Assembly (NCBI GenBank): GCA_963774405.1
Contig: CAVZEV010000003.1
Span: forward strand, 1 to 64,000
Direction: 5' to 3'
DNA: 64,000 nucleotides
DNA from: VRUE01 sp963774405
GTDB taxonomy: Bacteria; Actinomycetota; Thermoleophilia; Solirubrobacterales; 70-9
In this document: positions 56,216-64,000 of the stretch, piece by piece
Numbering within the stretch: position 1 is the stretch's first letter
How the letters are laid out: each line of letters begins with the position of its first letter
Made by a program: the position numbers and the translations under genes
Notes under the pieces: model-generated
Told to the model about the DNA's origin: nothing
The model's input: only the letters and a program-made list of their open reading frames with translations
Database searches by the model: none

Positions 56216-56853
56216 CGGCCGAGCATAGCCCGCGAGCGCGGCGGTGAGGCGGCCACCGAGTCAGGCGCAGGCTTCGGCGCTTCTTCCACGCCTTCGGCGG
56301 TGCCGCCGAGCAACAGTTCTTCGACTTCGCTCTTCGCCGCCTTCTTGAAGGCTTCGACGAAGCAGCCGGCGAATTTCGGGGTCGACTTTGCCCGCGCCGT
56401 TTTCGAGTTCCCGTTCGAGGCCTTCGATCAGCTTCGCCCTGTCGAACTTGGTGAACTTGACGATTTCGTCCAGCTTCCACTGGTCGCCGTCCTTGACCAG
56501 CGCCACTTCCAGCGTCTGTCCGTCGAGGCTGCCGCCCTTCAGGGCGACCTCGGCTGTCGCCTCGGAGCCGTTCGACTTCGACCGCGACGTCGACCGAGCC
56601 CCCTTTGCTCCTTCTCTTTCTCGGCTTCTTCTTCGCACTCGCTTGACTGCCGCCGCGCCCTTTCCTGCGTCGTCTGTTCGATGAAGTGCTGGGTGTTGAG
56701 CTTCTCGCAGTCGGCCGGATCGGTGGTCGTCGCCGAGGTTTCGATCGCTTCTTCGACTTCGTCTTCTGTCGCCCCCGCCGCTGCCGCAGGCGGCGAGCGC
56801 GAGGGCGGAGAGGATCAGGATGCAGGCGGAGGCAGCAGGAGACGCTTGCGCAA
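56212..56853 (-). CDS. lipoprotein of unknown function (several frameshifts in this sequence)
   Basis: A TTG at 56853 follows an AAAGGA RBS and begins RKRLLL. After a one-base shift the reading gives a signal peptide with lipobox (ILILSALALAACGSG). The middle part (VALKGGSLDGQTLEVALVKD, then GDQWKLDEIVKFTKFDR and AKLIEGLERELENG) resembles the DUF4878/NTF2-like lipoprotein style. The end is read best in another frame as FAGCFVEAFKKAAKSEVEEL to a stop at 56212 that overlaps the pcrA GTG. At least three indels are required. Likely membrane-anchored and extracellular. Confidence 0.55.
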
Positions 56854-56897
56854 GCGGGTCCTTTCGAGTACGCACGGACGAGTGGGCGCAGGCTACT

Positions 56898-57632
56898 TCA
56901 GCCACCGGCCGTTGAGCGACCGGTGCGCTCGCGCAGCTCGCTCGTCGCGGCGCCGTCGGCGGGCGTCTCGGCACCGTCGAGCTCGGCCAGCCGCCGCTCC
57001 AGCTCGGCGATCCGCTGGGAGAGCGACTTGATCGCCTCGGCGATCGGGTCGGGCAGGTGGATCCAGTCGGCGTCGGGCCCCTCGACCCGCTTGCCGTCGA
57101 CCTTGACCGGGTGGCCGGGATTGCCGACCACGGTGGCGCCCGGCGGCACGTCCTCGATCACGACCGTGTTGGCGCCGATCTTGGCGCCGTCGCCGACCGC
57201 GATCGGGCCGAGCAGCTTGGCGCCGGAGCCGACGGTGACGTTGTCGCCCAGGGTCGGGTGGCGCTTGCCACGCTGAAAGCCGGTGCCACCCAGGGTCACC
57301 CCCTGGTAGAGCGTCACCCGCTCGCCGATCTCGGCCGTCTCGCCGATCACGACGCCCGAGCCGTGGTCGATGAAGAACTCGCGGCCGACGCTGGCCGCGG
57401 GATGGATCTCGACCCCGGTCACCGATCGGGTCAGGTAGGCAAGCACCCGCGGCACGATCGGCACCCGGGCCTCGAGCAGAGCGTGGGCGAGGCGGTGGGC
57501 GAGCAGCGCCTGCACGCCGCCCCAGCTGAGCAGGATCTCCAGGCTGGAGACTCCCTGGGCGGCGGGATCGCGATCACGGGCCGCGGCGACATCGGCGCGC
57601 ACCTCGATCACCAGCCTCTTCCAGCGATTCAT
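56898..57632 (-). CDS. cysE: serine O-acetyltransferase
   Basis: This enzyme acetylates serine to O-acetylserine, the substrate of the neighbouring CysK. The 244-aa protein has the left-handed beta-helix hexapeptide repeats with GVEIHPAASVGREFFIDHG, the catalytic His/Asp pair, GETAEIGERVTLYQGVTLGG and the C-terminal IGANTVVIEDVPPGATVVGN. The ATG at 57632 overlaps the cysK stop (ATGA). The last ~45 residues (ETPADGAATSELRERTG) are a charged extension; a CysK-binding C-terminal Ile is not seen. Confidence 0.94.
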   Translation of the reverse strand: MNRWKRLVIEVRADVAAARDRDPAAQGVSSLEILLSWGGVQALLAHRLAHALLEARVPIVPRVLAYLTRSVTGVEIHPAASVGREFFIDHGSGVVIGETAEIGERVTLYQGVTLGGTGFQRGKRHPTLGDNVTVGSGAKLLGPIAVGDGAKIGANTVVIEDVPPGATVVGNPGHPVKVDGKRVEGPDADWIHLPDPIAEAIKSLSQRIAELERRLAELDGAETPADGAATSELRERTGRSTAGG

Positions 57633-58554
57633 GGTGAGAAGAAGGGTAGGGACACGTAGCGCTCGCCCGAGTCGCAGACGATCGTCACCACCCGCTTGCC
57701 CTCCATCTCGGGCCGCGCCGCCACCTCCAGCGCCGCCCTGACGTTGGCGCCGGCCGAGATGCCGGCGAGCACGCCCTCACGCTGAGCGACCAGGCGCGCC
57801 GTCTCCAGCGCCTCCTCGTCGCCGACCGAGACGATCTCGTCGATCACGTCGCGATCCAGCACCGAGGGCACGAAGCCGGCGCCGATCCCCTGGATCTTGT
57901 GCGGCCCGGGCCTGCCACCCGAGAGGACAGGCGATGTCGCCGGCTCGACCGCGACGATCAGCGTCTCCGGGCTGCGCTCACGCAGAACCCCGCCGACGCC
58001 GGTGATCGTCCCGCCGGTGCCAACGCCGGCGACGAAGGCGCCGATCTCGCCGTCGGTGTCGCGCCAGATCTCCTCGGCGGTGGTGCGCCGGTGCGCCTCC
58101 GGGTTGGCCGGGTTGGAGAACTGCTGCGGCATGAACCCCTTGCGCTGCTCCGGATCTCCTCGGCCAGCTCGACCGCCTCGGTCATGCCGCCGAGCGAGGG
58201 CGTCTCGCGCACTTCGGCCCCGTAGGCGCGCAGCAGCTTGCTGCGCTCGCGGCTCATCCCCTCCGGCAGGGTGAGGATCAGCTCGTAGCCGCGCGCCGCG
58301 CAGACCATCGCCAGGGCGATCCCGGTGTTGCCGCTGGTCGGCTCGACGATCACCGACTTCCCCGGCTCGATCAGCCCCTCCGCCTCGGCCGCGTCGATCA
58401 TCGCCACCCCGATCCGGTCCTTGACCGACCCGCCCGGATTGAGCTGCTCGAGCTTGACGCAGACCTCGCCAGGCAGCCCCTCGCCGAGCCGCGAGAGCGT
58501 GACCATCGGCGTCTCGCCGACAACCGCGGCGGCGGTCAATCCAATCCGACTCAT
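57629..58554 (-). CDS. cysK: cysteine synthase A / O-acetylserine sulfhydrylase (frameshifted in this sequence)
   Basis: This PLP enzyme makes cysteine from O-acetylserine and sulfide. The first half has GETPMVTLSRLGEGLPGE, the PLP Lys in NPGGSVKDRIG, EPTSGNTGIALAMVCAARGY, and AYGAEVRETPSLGGM. The frame breaks near 58155 (one base missing) and resumes at EQRKGFMPQQFSNPANPEAH, then FVAGVGTGGTITGVGGVLR and GISAGANVRAAL. Repaired length is 308 aa. The ATG at 58554 overlaps the stop of the upstream toxin gene. Confidence 0.92.
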
Positions 58555-58967
58555 GATCGACCGGCCCCAATGAGACGGACAGGACAGCCAAGGCCTTTCG
58601 CCTTCGCGACGTCGAGATCGCCACTCACCAAGAGTTCGATTTCGCCGTTAATCTGAGCCGTGGCTGCAATCAACGCGTCCGGCATAGCCAACGCTGCGCT
58701 CTCGGCCCGCAGTCGAGCGGCGCAATCTCCAATCTCGATGTCGACCGGGACTATGGTGGAGATGAGGTCGGCGAAGAAGCCCACGACCCGCTCCTCGTCG
58801 TGATGACCGAGCCGCGCGCCCGTGAGCACCTCCGCATAGGTGATGACCGAGACGAAAAGGCGATGGGAGGCGAGGATCTCGCGAACCGCTTCGTCTGCGG
58901 CGTCATGCAGCTCGTCGGAGCGATCGAGAAACCCGACGACCACGCTCGAGTCGAGGACTACCGCCAC
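58551..58967 (-). CDS. vapC: PIN-domain toxin, VapC type
   Basis: The 138-aa PIN ribonuclease-fold protein has the acidic triad: VLDSSVVVGFLDRSDELH (Asp6), TYAEVLTGARLGHH (Glu) and MPDALIAATAQ (Asp), with LLVSGDLDVAKA near the end. VapC toxins cleave RNA, for example the initiator tRNA. The start at 58967 overlaps the antitoxin stop by 10 bp and the stop overlaps the cysK start (ATGA). This toxin is thus tied to cysteine biosynthesis genes, possibly by accident of insertion. Confidence 0.88.
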   Translation of the reverse strand: MAVVLDSSVVVGFLDRSDELHDAADEAVREILASHRLFVSVITYAEVLTGARLGHHDEERVVGFFADLISTIVPVDIEIGDCAARLRAESAALAMPDALIAATAQINGEIELLVSGDLDVAKAKGLGCPVRLIGAGRS

Positions 58968-59167
58968 TCTCCTCGCAATCCCTCAACCCGACCCCGCAAG
59001 CTGCCCTTGGTGTCCAGGCACCCGGAGTAGCGGTCAAGCAGCTCATCAAGGCGCGTGAGAACGATGCGCCCCGGTCCGGATGCCTCAACCCTCAGCGTGT
59101 CGCCAGTCTCGAGGCCCGCGCCACGGAAGGCGCCGGCCGGGATCGTGACCTGATGCTTGCTTGACAC
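58958..59167 (-). CDS. vapB: AbrB/SpoVT-type antitoxin of the VapBC pair
   Basis: This 69-aa protein has the swapped-hairpin AbrB signature VSSKHQVTIPAGAFRGAGLE and TGDTLRVEASGPGRIVLTRL, followed by a C-terminal tail that would block the VapC active site. The GTG at 59167 is a reasonable start; in-frame upstream residues (GWGRPAANQTK) could belong to a longer form. It lies directly before vapC with an overlap of 10 bp, as is typical. Upstream inverted repeats at 59206-59236 may be its operator. Confidence 0.75.
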   Translation of the reverse strand: MSSKHQVTIPAGAFRGAGLETGDTLRVEASGPGRIVLTRLDELLDRYSGCLDTKGSLRGRVEGLRGEWR

Positions 59168-59205
59168 CTTCGTCTGATTCGCTGCCGGGCGCCCCCAGCC
59201 AGTTT

Positions 59206-59236
59206 CTTTACGCTTACTGCCATACGTAAAGCGTAT
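59206..59236. promoter_or_regulatory. candidate VapB operator
   Basis: CTTTACG (59206-59212) and CGTAAAG (59225-59231) form an inverted repeat with 12-nt spacing, and ATACG-TAAAG-CGTAT (59222-59236) overlaps it. They lie 39-69 bp upstream of the antitoxin start, a usual autoregulatory position. AT-rich relative to neighbours. Confidence 0.5.
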
Positions 59237-59278
59237 CGTAGCGACCCGCGCCTTTCGCCATGTGATACTCACCGCGCG

Positions 59279-60074
59279 ATGGAGGTTCGACGCTTGGCCT
59301 GGGCGGGGCTTGAAGTCAACGCCGCCGGACAAACCGCCGTGGTCGACCTGGTCGAGGATTTCTCACGGCTTCACGGTGGCAATCGTCCATCCGGGGAGAT
59401 ACCCCCACCCCCCCGCCCCGCAACGGCAGTTGCGGGGCTGCTCACTCCACCTACACAGCGATCACGCGGACGTTGAAGCCCTTTGCCGCGCACTCGCTCC
59501 AACGGCCGTCGTCTTGAGGCCGGAAAAGAGCTTTGGCAGCAAAGCCGAGGTTGCCCTGATCGAAAGACCTGAATCTGAGCTTGAAATGAGCGGCCTCGCC
59601 ACGCGCGTTGTCAAGCCGTGGGAGACAGTCGAGATCGGCCCATTCAGCTTTACGGCCCTCCCTGCCGCAGATGGTTTTGGCGATCCGCAGGTCTCATGGT
59701 GCATCGCGGCCGACGGATGTCGCATCCTTCATGCCGGCGACACGCTCTTTCACGGGTGGTGATGGCTTTCGGCACTTCGCCACGGTCCCTTCGACGTTGC
59801 TTTTCTTCCTGTCGGCGGCGCAATAGTCGATCTCCCTCCCCGTCAACCGCCTAGTTCCCTACCCGCCGGCATGGACCCCGAGCAGGCGGCAGTAGCCGCC
59901 AAGCTGCTCGGCGCACGAACAGTCGTCCCGATCCACTATGGGCCGCTCCACGAAGCACCTAACTACGTTCAATCCGAGGATCCCCCCGGCAGCCTCAGGA
60001 CCGCTGCAACCGAGCTAGGCATCGAAGCTCGAGTGCTTCAGCCCGGGGAGCGATTCTTAATCGAGTCCCGATAG
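59279..60074 (+). pseudogene. metallo-beta-lactamase-fold hydrolase, decayed
   Basis: The start (MEVRRLAWAGLEVNAAGQTA) reads into a frameshift near 59395. The next frame has HLHSDHADVEALC, a variant of the metal motif HxHxDH, and ILHAGDTLFHGW, followed by an in-frame TGA at 59761. The same frame then continues as HGPFDVAFLPVGGAIVDLPP and ends RTVVPIHYGPLHEAPNY (last His ligand). This resembles the UlaG/UPF0173 Zn-hydrolase group. One frameshift plus one internal stop, in a toxin-antitoxin island, suggest real decay, although assembly indels are common here. Confidence 0.65.
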
Positions 60075-60143
60075 CGCACTATGCGCCGCCAGACGGTGCC
60101 AGCGAGCGTTTCTCGTCTCGCTCTCGTTTGACCCCTTGGGTTT

Positions 60144-60359
60144 TTACGCGGGCGTCAGCGGTCGATCCGTCAACGTCGCCGTGGCAACGTGCAGTGGGCC
60201 GCTCTCGCCGCCCTCGTCAGCGAGATAGAGAGCGACTCCCTCTTGCAGAGATTCAAAAAGCTCGTCAAGAGTGTCCCCGGAGGCGAAGCAGCCAGGCAAC
60301 TCCGGAACGTCCGCCCAGTAGCTGCCGTCCTCGATATGGATACGCGCCGTTAGCTCCAT
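60144..60359 (-). CDS. hicB: HicB-like antitoxin
   Basis: The 71-aa protein has the HicB partial RNase H-fold pattern: RIHIEDGSYWADVPELPGCF, then ASGDTLDELFESLQEGVALY. It lacks the C-terminal DNA-binding domain of longer HicB proteins. It lies 13 bp downstream of a HicA-like gene on the same strand, the order usual for hicAB. Confidence 0.82.
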   Translation of the reverse strand: MELTARIHIEDGSYWADVPELPGCFASGDTLDELFESLQEGVALYLADEGGESGPLHVATATLTDRPLTPA

Positions 60360-60372
60360 AGGTGAAGTTCCT

Positions 60373-60558
60373 TCATCTTAGCTCTGCCTGCTTGAGAATC
60401 GCCTGGGCCAGGCCGGTTGGGTAGTCGCGCCCCTTGTGCTGCGGAAGCGTGATCGGGCGACAGCCGGGCTTGGTCATCTTGACCTGATGCTTGCCGCCGC
60501 GAGCCTGCGTCCAGCCGTTTTCCTTCAACAGGCATCCGCCGAAACGTTTCCGCCGCAC
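60373..60558 (-). CDS. hicA: HicA-like toxin
   Basis: The 61-aa protein has the dsRBD-like HicA pattern: LLKENGWTQARGGKHQVKM (the His of the active site in GKH), TLPQHKGRDYPTGLAQAILK and a terminal Lys-Gln-Ala. HicA cleaves mRNA. The start GTG at 60558 is uncertain because the N-terminal residues (RRKRFGG) differ from family members. It pairs with the HicB-like gene. Confidence 0.75.
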   Translation of the reverse strand: MRRKRFGGCLLKENGWTQARGGKHQVKMTKPGCRPITLPQHKGRDYPTGLAQAILKQAELR

Positions 60559-60597
60559 CGAGGACTACCGTCGCTCGGCCGATGAAGGCGGCCCGAT

Positions 60598-60996
60598 CTA
60601 GATGAAGTACATCCCGCTACCGGCGGCCTCGGCCTCGCGGCGGGCGATTTCGGCGATCGTGGTCTGGCCGAAGACCTTGCGCAGGGCGGTGACGCCCTCG
60701 GCCCAGATGCCACCGGCCTCGTCGGCCTCCTGGCCGACCTTGCCGTCGAGCGCCTGCACCACCTCGAGCACGGTGATCTCCTCGGCCGGGCGGGAGAGCG
60801 TGTAGCCGCCGCGCATGCCGCGGTGGCTGGTCAGCAATCCGGCGCGGCGCAGGGTCGAGAAGAGCTGCTCGAGGAACTGCTCGGGGATCTCGCGGCGCTC
60901 GGCCAGCTCCTTGATCGGCACCGGGCGCTCCCCCGAGCGTGCCAGCTCCGCCATCGCAACCACCGCGTAGCGCGACTTCGAGGTGATCGAGATCAC
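60598..60996 (-). CDS. Rrf2-family transcriptional regulator
   Basis: The 132-aa winged-helix protein has the Rrf2 signature: ITSKSRYAVVAMAELARSGE, KELAERREIPEQFLEQLFST and SHRGMRGGYTLSRPAEEITV. The three Cys that bind an Fe-S cluster in IscR are absent, so it is more like CymR, the cysteine-metabolism repressor that senses CysK. cysK-cysE lie 2 kb away, which makes that role plausible but not shown. GTG start at 60996, with TAGAAA 6 nt upstream. Confidence 0.88.
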   Translation of the reverse strand: MISITSKSRYAVVAMAELARSGERPVPIKELAERREIPEQFLEQLFSTLRRAGLLTSHRGMRGGYTLSRPAEEITVLEVVQALDGKVGQEADEAGGIWAEGVTALRKVFGQTTIAEIARREAEAAGSGMYFI

Positions 60997-61059
60997 AGCT
61001 GCTTTCTACCGCACCGCCCGGACTGGGTTAGGATCGGCCGCAGGGCTCCAGGGCTGACG

Positions 61060-61722
61060 ATGGAGCCATCGCCGAACACCCAGATATCGGAACCGGTCCT
61101 GAGCGAGCGTCCACAGTGCCTTGTCGTCGATGGTCACCCGATCGTCCGGATCGGCGTGCGCCGGGCGCTGCGGGACCGCTTCGACTGCCAGGAGGCGTCG
61201 AGCTGCGAGGAGGCGGTCGACCTGGTTCGCGACGTCGGCAGCATCGACATCGCGATCATCGACATGAGGCGCCGCCCCGACGGTCTCGACCCTGCTCCAC
61301 TCGGCGCCATCGAGGCGATCCGGGTGATGCTCAAGTCAGAACCGGGGCTCGGCATCGTCGCCCACGGCGAGCGCGCCGAGCGCCACCTCGCCAGCGCCGC
61401 CCTGCAGGCCGGCGCCTGCGCCTACATCTCGCGCACCGCCGCCAGCGAGCTGCTGCTGCGCGCCGCTCAGGCCGCGCTCAAACAGGAACGCTTCGTCGAC
61501 CCCGAGGTGCCGCCGCGCGGCAGCCGCGGCAAGCTGACCAAGCGCCAACGCGAAATCCTCCAGCTGCTCGCCAACGGCGAATCAACCACGGTCGCCGCCC
61601 GCGAGCTTGACCTCAGCGAAGAAACGATCAAGACCCACACCAAGAACGCCCTCGCCCGTCTCGGCGCCCGCAACCGCACTCACGCGGTAGCTATCGCTCT
61701 ACGCGAGTCCCTGATCGAGTAG
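61060..61722 (+). CDS. LuxR-family response regulator
   Basis: The 220-aa protein has an N-terminal receiver domain (QCLVVDGHPIVRIGVRRALR, phospho-acceptor Asp in IAIIDMRRR) and a C-terminal LuxR helix-turn-helix (LTKRQREILQLLANGESTTV, DLSEETIKTHTKNALARLGA). The first acidic pair of the receiver is partly replaced (VVDGHP in place of VDDHP). No histidine kinase is adjacent. A TAGGAT box lies 27 nt upstream of the ATG. It converges on a second LuxR-type protein gene. Confidence 0.86.
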   Translation: MEPSPNTQISEPVLSERPQCLVVDGHPIVRIGVRRALRDRFDCQEASSCEEAVDLVRDVGSIDIAIIDMRRRPDGLDPAPLGAIEAIRVMLKSEPGLGIVAHGERAERHLASAALQAGACAYISRTAASELLLRAAQAALKQERFVDPEVPPRGSRGKLTKRQREILQLLANGESTTVAARELDLSEETIKTHTKNALARLGARNRTHAVAIALRESLIE

Positions 61723-61735
61723 CGCGCCGGGGCTT

Positions 61736-62818
61736 CTAGATCCAGCCGCGGTCGCGGGCGGTGAGCACCGCCTGGGCGCGATCGACGGCGCCGATCTTGC
61801 CGTAGACGTTGTGCAGATGGGTGCGGATCGTCGAGACGGAGAGCTGCATTTCGCCGGCGATCTGCTTGTAGACCATGCCCTCGGAGAGGTGGCGCAGAAC
61901 GTCGAGCTCACGGGCCGAGAGCGGACAGGGCTCAGAGACACGCGAGACGTCGTTGCGGGCGTAGGGCAGCTGGTAGAGCAGGTCGCGCAGGGCCTCGGGG
62001 CTGAGGCCGCAGCGCTTGGCCGCGGCGTGCAGGCGATCCGGCGAGACCGCCTCTCCCTGGCTGTAGTGAGCGACCATGTCGGCCGTCCCGACCAGCGCAG
62101 CCAGTCCCTCGGCATCATCGGCGTGATGGCGCTCGATCGAGACCGCGATCCGCTGCGGCAGGCTCCAGCGCCTGGCCAGCACGCCGCCGACCAGGGCGTG
62201 GTCGATGCCGAGCCGGTCGCGTTCCTCGCGCAAGCGCTGCTCCGGAGTTCGGGAGGCGGCGTCAAAGTGACCGCGATCACCCGGATGGAGGTTGGCGATT
62301 ACCAGGCGCCCGACGTCGTGCAGAAGCGATGCGACGGCGAGTTCGTCGCGGTCCTCCCAGCCGATCGCGCGACCGATCTCATCGGCCGCCTGCTGGGTCG
62401 CCAGGGCGTGCACACGGAAGCGCTCGGGCCGCATCTCACGGTCGCCGTTGGTCTCGAAGAAGTCGAATACCGGCGCGGTGCCGGCGATGGCGAGAACGCC
62501 GGAGGGCTTGAGCACGTCGATCGCCGCCGGGATCGAGCCGATGCTCGCTACGGGCGAGCTGGAGCGGTTGGCAAAGCGAAGGACGGCGATCGCCAGGCCG
62601 ACATCGGCCTCAACCGCCTCGACCAGGTCGCCGATGCGGCTGGTCTCGGCCGTGGCCGCCTGCATGACACGAGCTCGTGACTCGAGCAGCACCGGGAATT
62701 TCTCCACAGCCTCGAAAGCGGCGGCGAGGCGAGCGCCTGGCGCCGGCCTGCCGGCGCGCTGCTTGCCGGCGGCGTCCGGCTTGGCTTTGCCGTTGGTATG
62801 GGGCTTGGTCGTCTCCAT
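61736..62818 (-). CDS. HDOD/HD-domain regulator with C-terminal LuxR helix-turn-helix
   Basis: The protein (360 aa from ATG 62818; up to 375 aa from 62863) has an HDOD domain (about residues 40-245 with LRFANRSSSPVASIGSIPAA and the HD-like SLLHDVGRLVIANLHPG) and a C-terminal LuxR HTH (LSARELDVLRHLSEGMVYKQ, LSVSTIRTHLHNVYGKIGAV). HDOD proteins often act in signalling of stress or growth. The combination with LuxR in one polypeptide is uncommon outside actinobacteria. It converges on the response-regulator gene with 13 bp between stops. Confidence 0.82.
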   Translation of the reverse strand: METTKPHTNGKAKPDAAGKQRAGRPAPGARLAAAFEAVEKFPVLLESRARVMQAATAETSRIGDLVEAVEADVGLAIAVLRFANRSSSPVASIGSIPAAIDVLKPSGVLAIAGTAPVFDFFETNGDREMRPERFRVHALATQQAADEIGRAIGWEDRDELAVASLLHDVGRLVIANLHPGDRGHFDAASRTPEQRLREERDRLGIDHALVGGVLARRWSLPQRIAVSIERHHADDAEGLAALVGTADMVAHYSQGEAVSPDRLHAAAKRCGLSPEALRDLLYQLPYARNDVSRVSEPCPLSARELDVLRHLSEGMVYKQIAGEMQLSVSTIRTHLHNVYGKIGAVDRAQAVLTARDRGWI

Positions 62819-62948
62819 TGCGGGAAATGTCCTCGACTGCCTCATCGGCAGCGAAGGACGCACGGTTTAGCCCGAACCTCCACAAAATTAAGGTGCAGAA
62901 AAGCGCCATATGTCCATTTGGGCGGATTTCAGCGCCCTCGCTTGTCCG

Positions 62949-64000
62949 CTAAGAACCCAGGCGGGCGAGCGCGGCGTCGATGCGGGTGAGCGATTCCTCG
63001 CGCCCAAGAGCCGCCAGCGACTCGAAGATGCCCGGTGAGACCGAGGTGCCGGTGATCGCGACCCGGATCGGCTGGTAGACCTTGCCTGGCTTGGCGCCGA
63101 GCCGCTCCGGGACCGGGCCGAGCGCCGCCTCGACCGCCTCGGCGTCAAAGCCGGGCGCCTCTGCCAGAGCCTCGCGCGAGGCAGCCAGCGCCGCCGCCGC
63201 GCCCTCCTTCATCACCTTGCTCCACGCCTTCTCGTCCTCCACGGGCGGCTCGAAGAGGAAGCGAATCAGGCCCCAGACCTCCTCCAGGGTCTGCGCTTTC
63301 TCCTGCGTGATCGCGCAAGCGGCGCGCAGGCGCTCGTCGGGCTCGCGGCCGAGGTGCCCGGCGACGGCGGCCGTGTAGTCCTCCAGCGGCAGCTCGCGCA
63401 TGAAGCGACCGTTGAGCCAGCGCAGCTTCTTCTCGTCGAAGATCGCGGCCGAGCGACCGACGTCCTCGACCCGGAAGCGGCGCACGAGCTCCTCGGTCGC
63501 CATCACCGTGGTGTCGTCGTCGGTCCCCCAGCCGAGCAGGGCGAGGTAGTTGCGGACCGCCGCCGGCAGGTAGCCGGCATCGCGCAGCTCCTGCACCGAG
63601 GCGGCGCCGTGGCGCTTGGAGAGCTTCTTGCCGTCGGGGCCGTGCAGCAGCGGCAGGTGCGCGTAGCGCGGCGGCTCGTGGCCGAGCGCGGTGAGAACGA
63701 GCAGCTGCTTCGGCGTGTTGGAGAGATGGTCGTCGCCGCGCACGACCTCCGTGATCCCCATCTCGGCGTCGTCGACGGCGACGGCAAAGTTGTAGAGGAC
63801 CGAGCCGTCGCCGCGGGCGATGACGAAGTCGTCATAGCTGCGGTTGGGAAAGCTGACTTCGCCGCGAATCAGGTCGTGGACGACGGTCTCGCCGTCGTCG
63901 GGCACGCGCAGGCGCACCGCAGCGCCCTCGTCTGAGCTCGGCTCGCCGCGATAGCCGCGGTCGGCACCGTGCTCGGCCTTCCAGGCCTCGACGTCCTTGG
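62949..64000 (-). CDS. gltX: glutamyl-tRNA synthetase, C-terminal part (runs off the right edge)
   Basis: The sequence has the class I KMSKS variant KKLSKRHGAASVQELRDAG, EVVRGDDHLSNTPKQLLVLT, and a C-terminal anticodon-binding region (ARGIVERF absent; IRVAITGTSVSPGIFESLAA present). At least 350 residues are inside the window and the N-terminal HIGH motif lies beyond position 64000. With gatCAB present, this may be a non-discriminating GluRS that also charges tRNA-Gln. Confidence 0.93.
   Translation of the reverse strand, partial: KDVEAWKAEHGADRGYRGEPSSDEGAAVRLRVPDDGETVVHDLIRGEVSFPNRSYDDFVIARGDGSVLYNFAVAVDDAEMGITEVVRGDDHLSNTPKQLLVLTALGHEPPRYAHLPLLHGPDGKKLSKRHGAASVQELRDAGYLPAAVRNYLALLGWGTDDDTTVMATEELVRRFRVEDVGRSAAIFDEKKLRWLNGRFMRELPLEDYTAAVAGHLGREPDERLRAACAITQEKAQTLEEVWGLIRFLFEPPVEDEKAWSKVMKEGAAAALAASREALAEAPGFDAEAVEAALGPVPERLGAKPGKVYQPIRVAITGTSVSPGIFESLAALGREESLTRIDAALARLGS

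Overview
This is a high-GC chromosomal window from an actinobacterium, most likely class Thermoleophilia (Solirubrobacterales-like). The main clues are the base composition, menaquinone biosynthesis, and a surface protein at 12223-13011 with the N-terminal pattern RLTYSNVIATMALFLALGG followed by short KL-repeats, a style I associate with that class. The placement is an inference; the 16S rRNA in the window could settle it.

Layout. 1-2835: an rRNA operon read leftwards (16S, a short spacer without tRNA, the 5' part of 23S) just downstream of tyrS. 4.0-14.1 kb: a class A penicillin-binding protein, a base-excision glycosylase, and amino-acid genes (argH, a DegT aminotransferase, cimA, ilvE, leuB). 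14.2-21.2 kb: a methyltransferase and leuD-leuC led by an XRE-cupin regulator, an ISL3-family insertion sequence, and leuA preceded by a leucine-rich leader peptide (leuL). 21.2-28.8 kb: an MFS exporter, an RTX-like protein, a quinone oxidoreductase, serA-serC, a cupin, and a possible sensor-regulator. 28.8-39.8 kb: ilvC, ilvB-ilvH and a menaquinone cluster (menE, menB-menA-menC, menD, menF). 39.8-44.8 kb: a UDP-sulfoquinovose-synthase-like gene and a lipid-linked glycosylation cluster. 44.9-53.1 kb: type II NADH dehydrogenase, gatCAB, and a GMC oxidoreductase. 53.1-64.0 kb: folD, a UvrD/PcrA helicase, cysK-cysE, two toxin-antitoxin pairs, a decayed hydrolase, regulators, and the 3' part of gltX.

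Unusual structure. (1) Two tandem paralogous membrane glycosyltransferases carry the same 83-bp nested palindrome at exactly equivalent positions but in opposite orientation. Conceptual removal of exactly 83 bp restores both reading frames. (2) Long palindromes recur. Three unrelated sites share the arm TCCGGTGCGCCTT. Other nested palindromes lie between convergent stop codons, and the IS has split one of them. (3) A 105-bp MITE-like repeat occurs twice, and one copy supplies the only visible start codon of menF. (4) Many genes have a TANNNT box 6-11 nt before the start codon, which suggests leaderless transcription. Two of these boxes precede an in-frame ATC, at places where ATG, GTG and TTG are all absent.

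Quality caution. Single-base frameshifts interrupt many conserved genes (leuC, menB, menC, folD, pcrA, cysK, a lipoprotein, the transposase), densest at 53.8-58.2 kb. Most look like assembly or sequencing indels, so isolated frame breaks here should not be taken as proof of pseudogenes.
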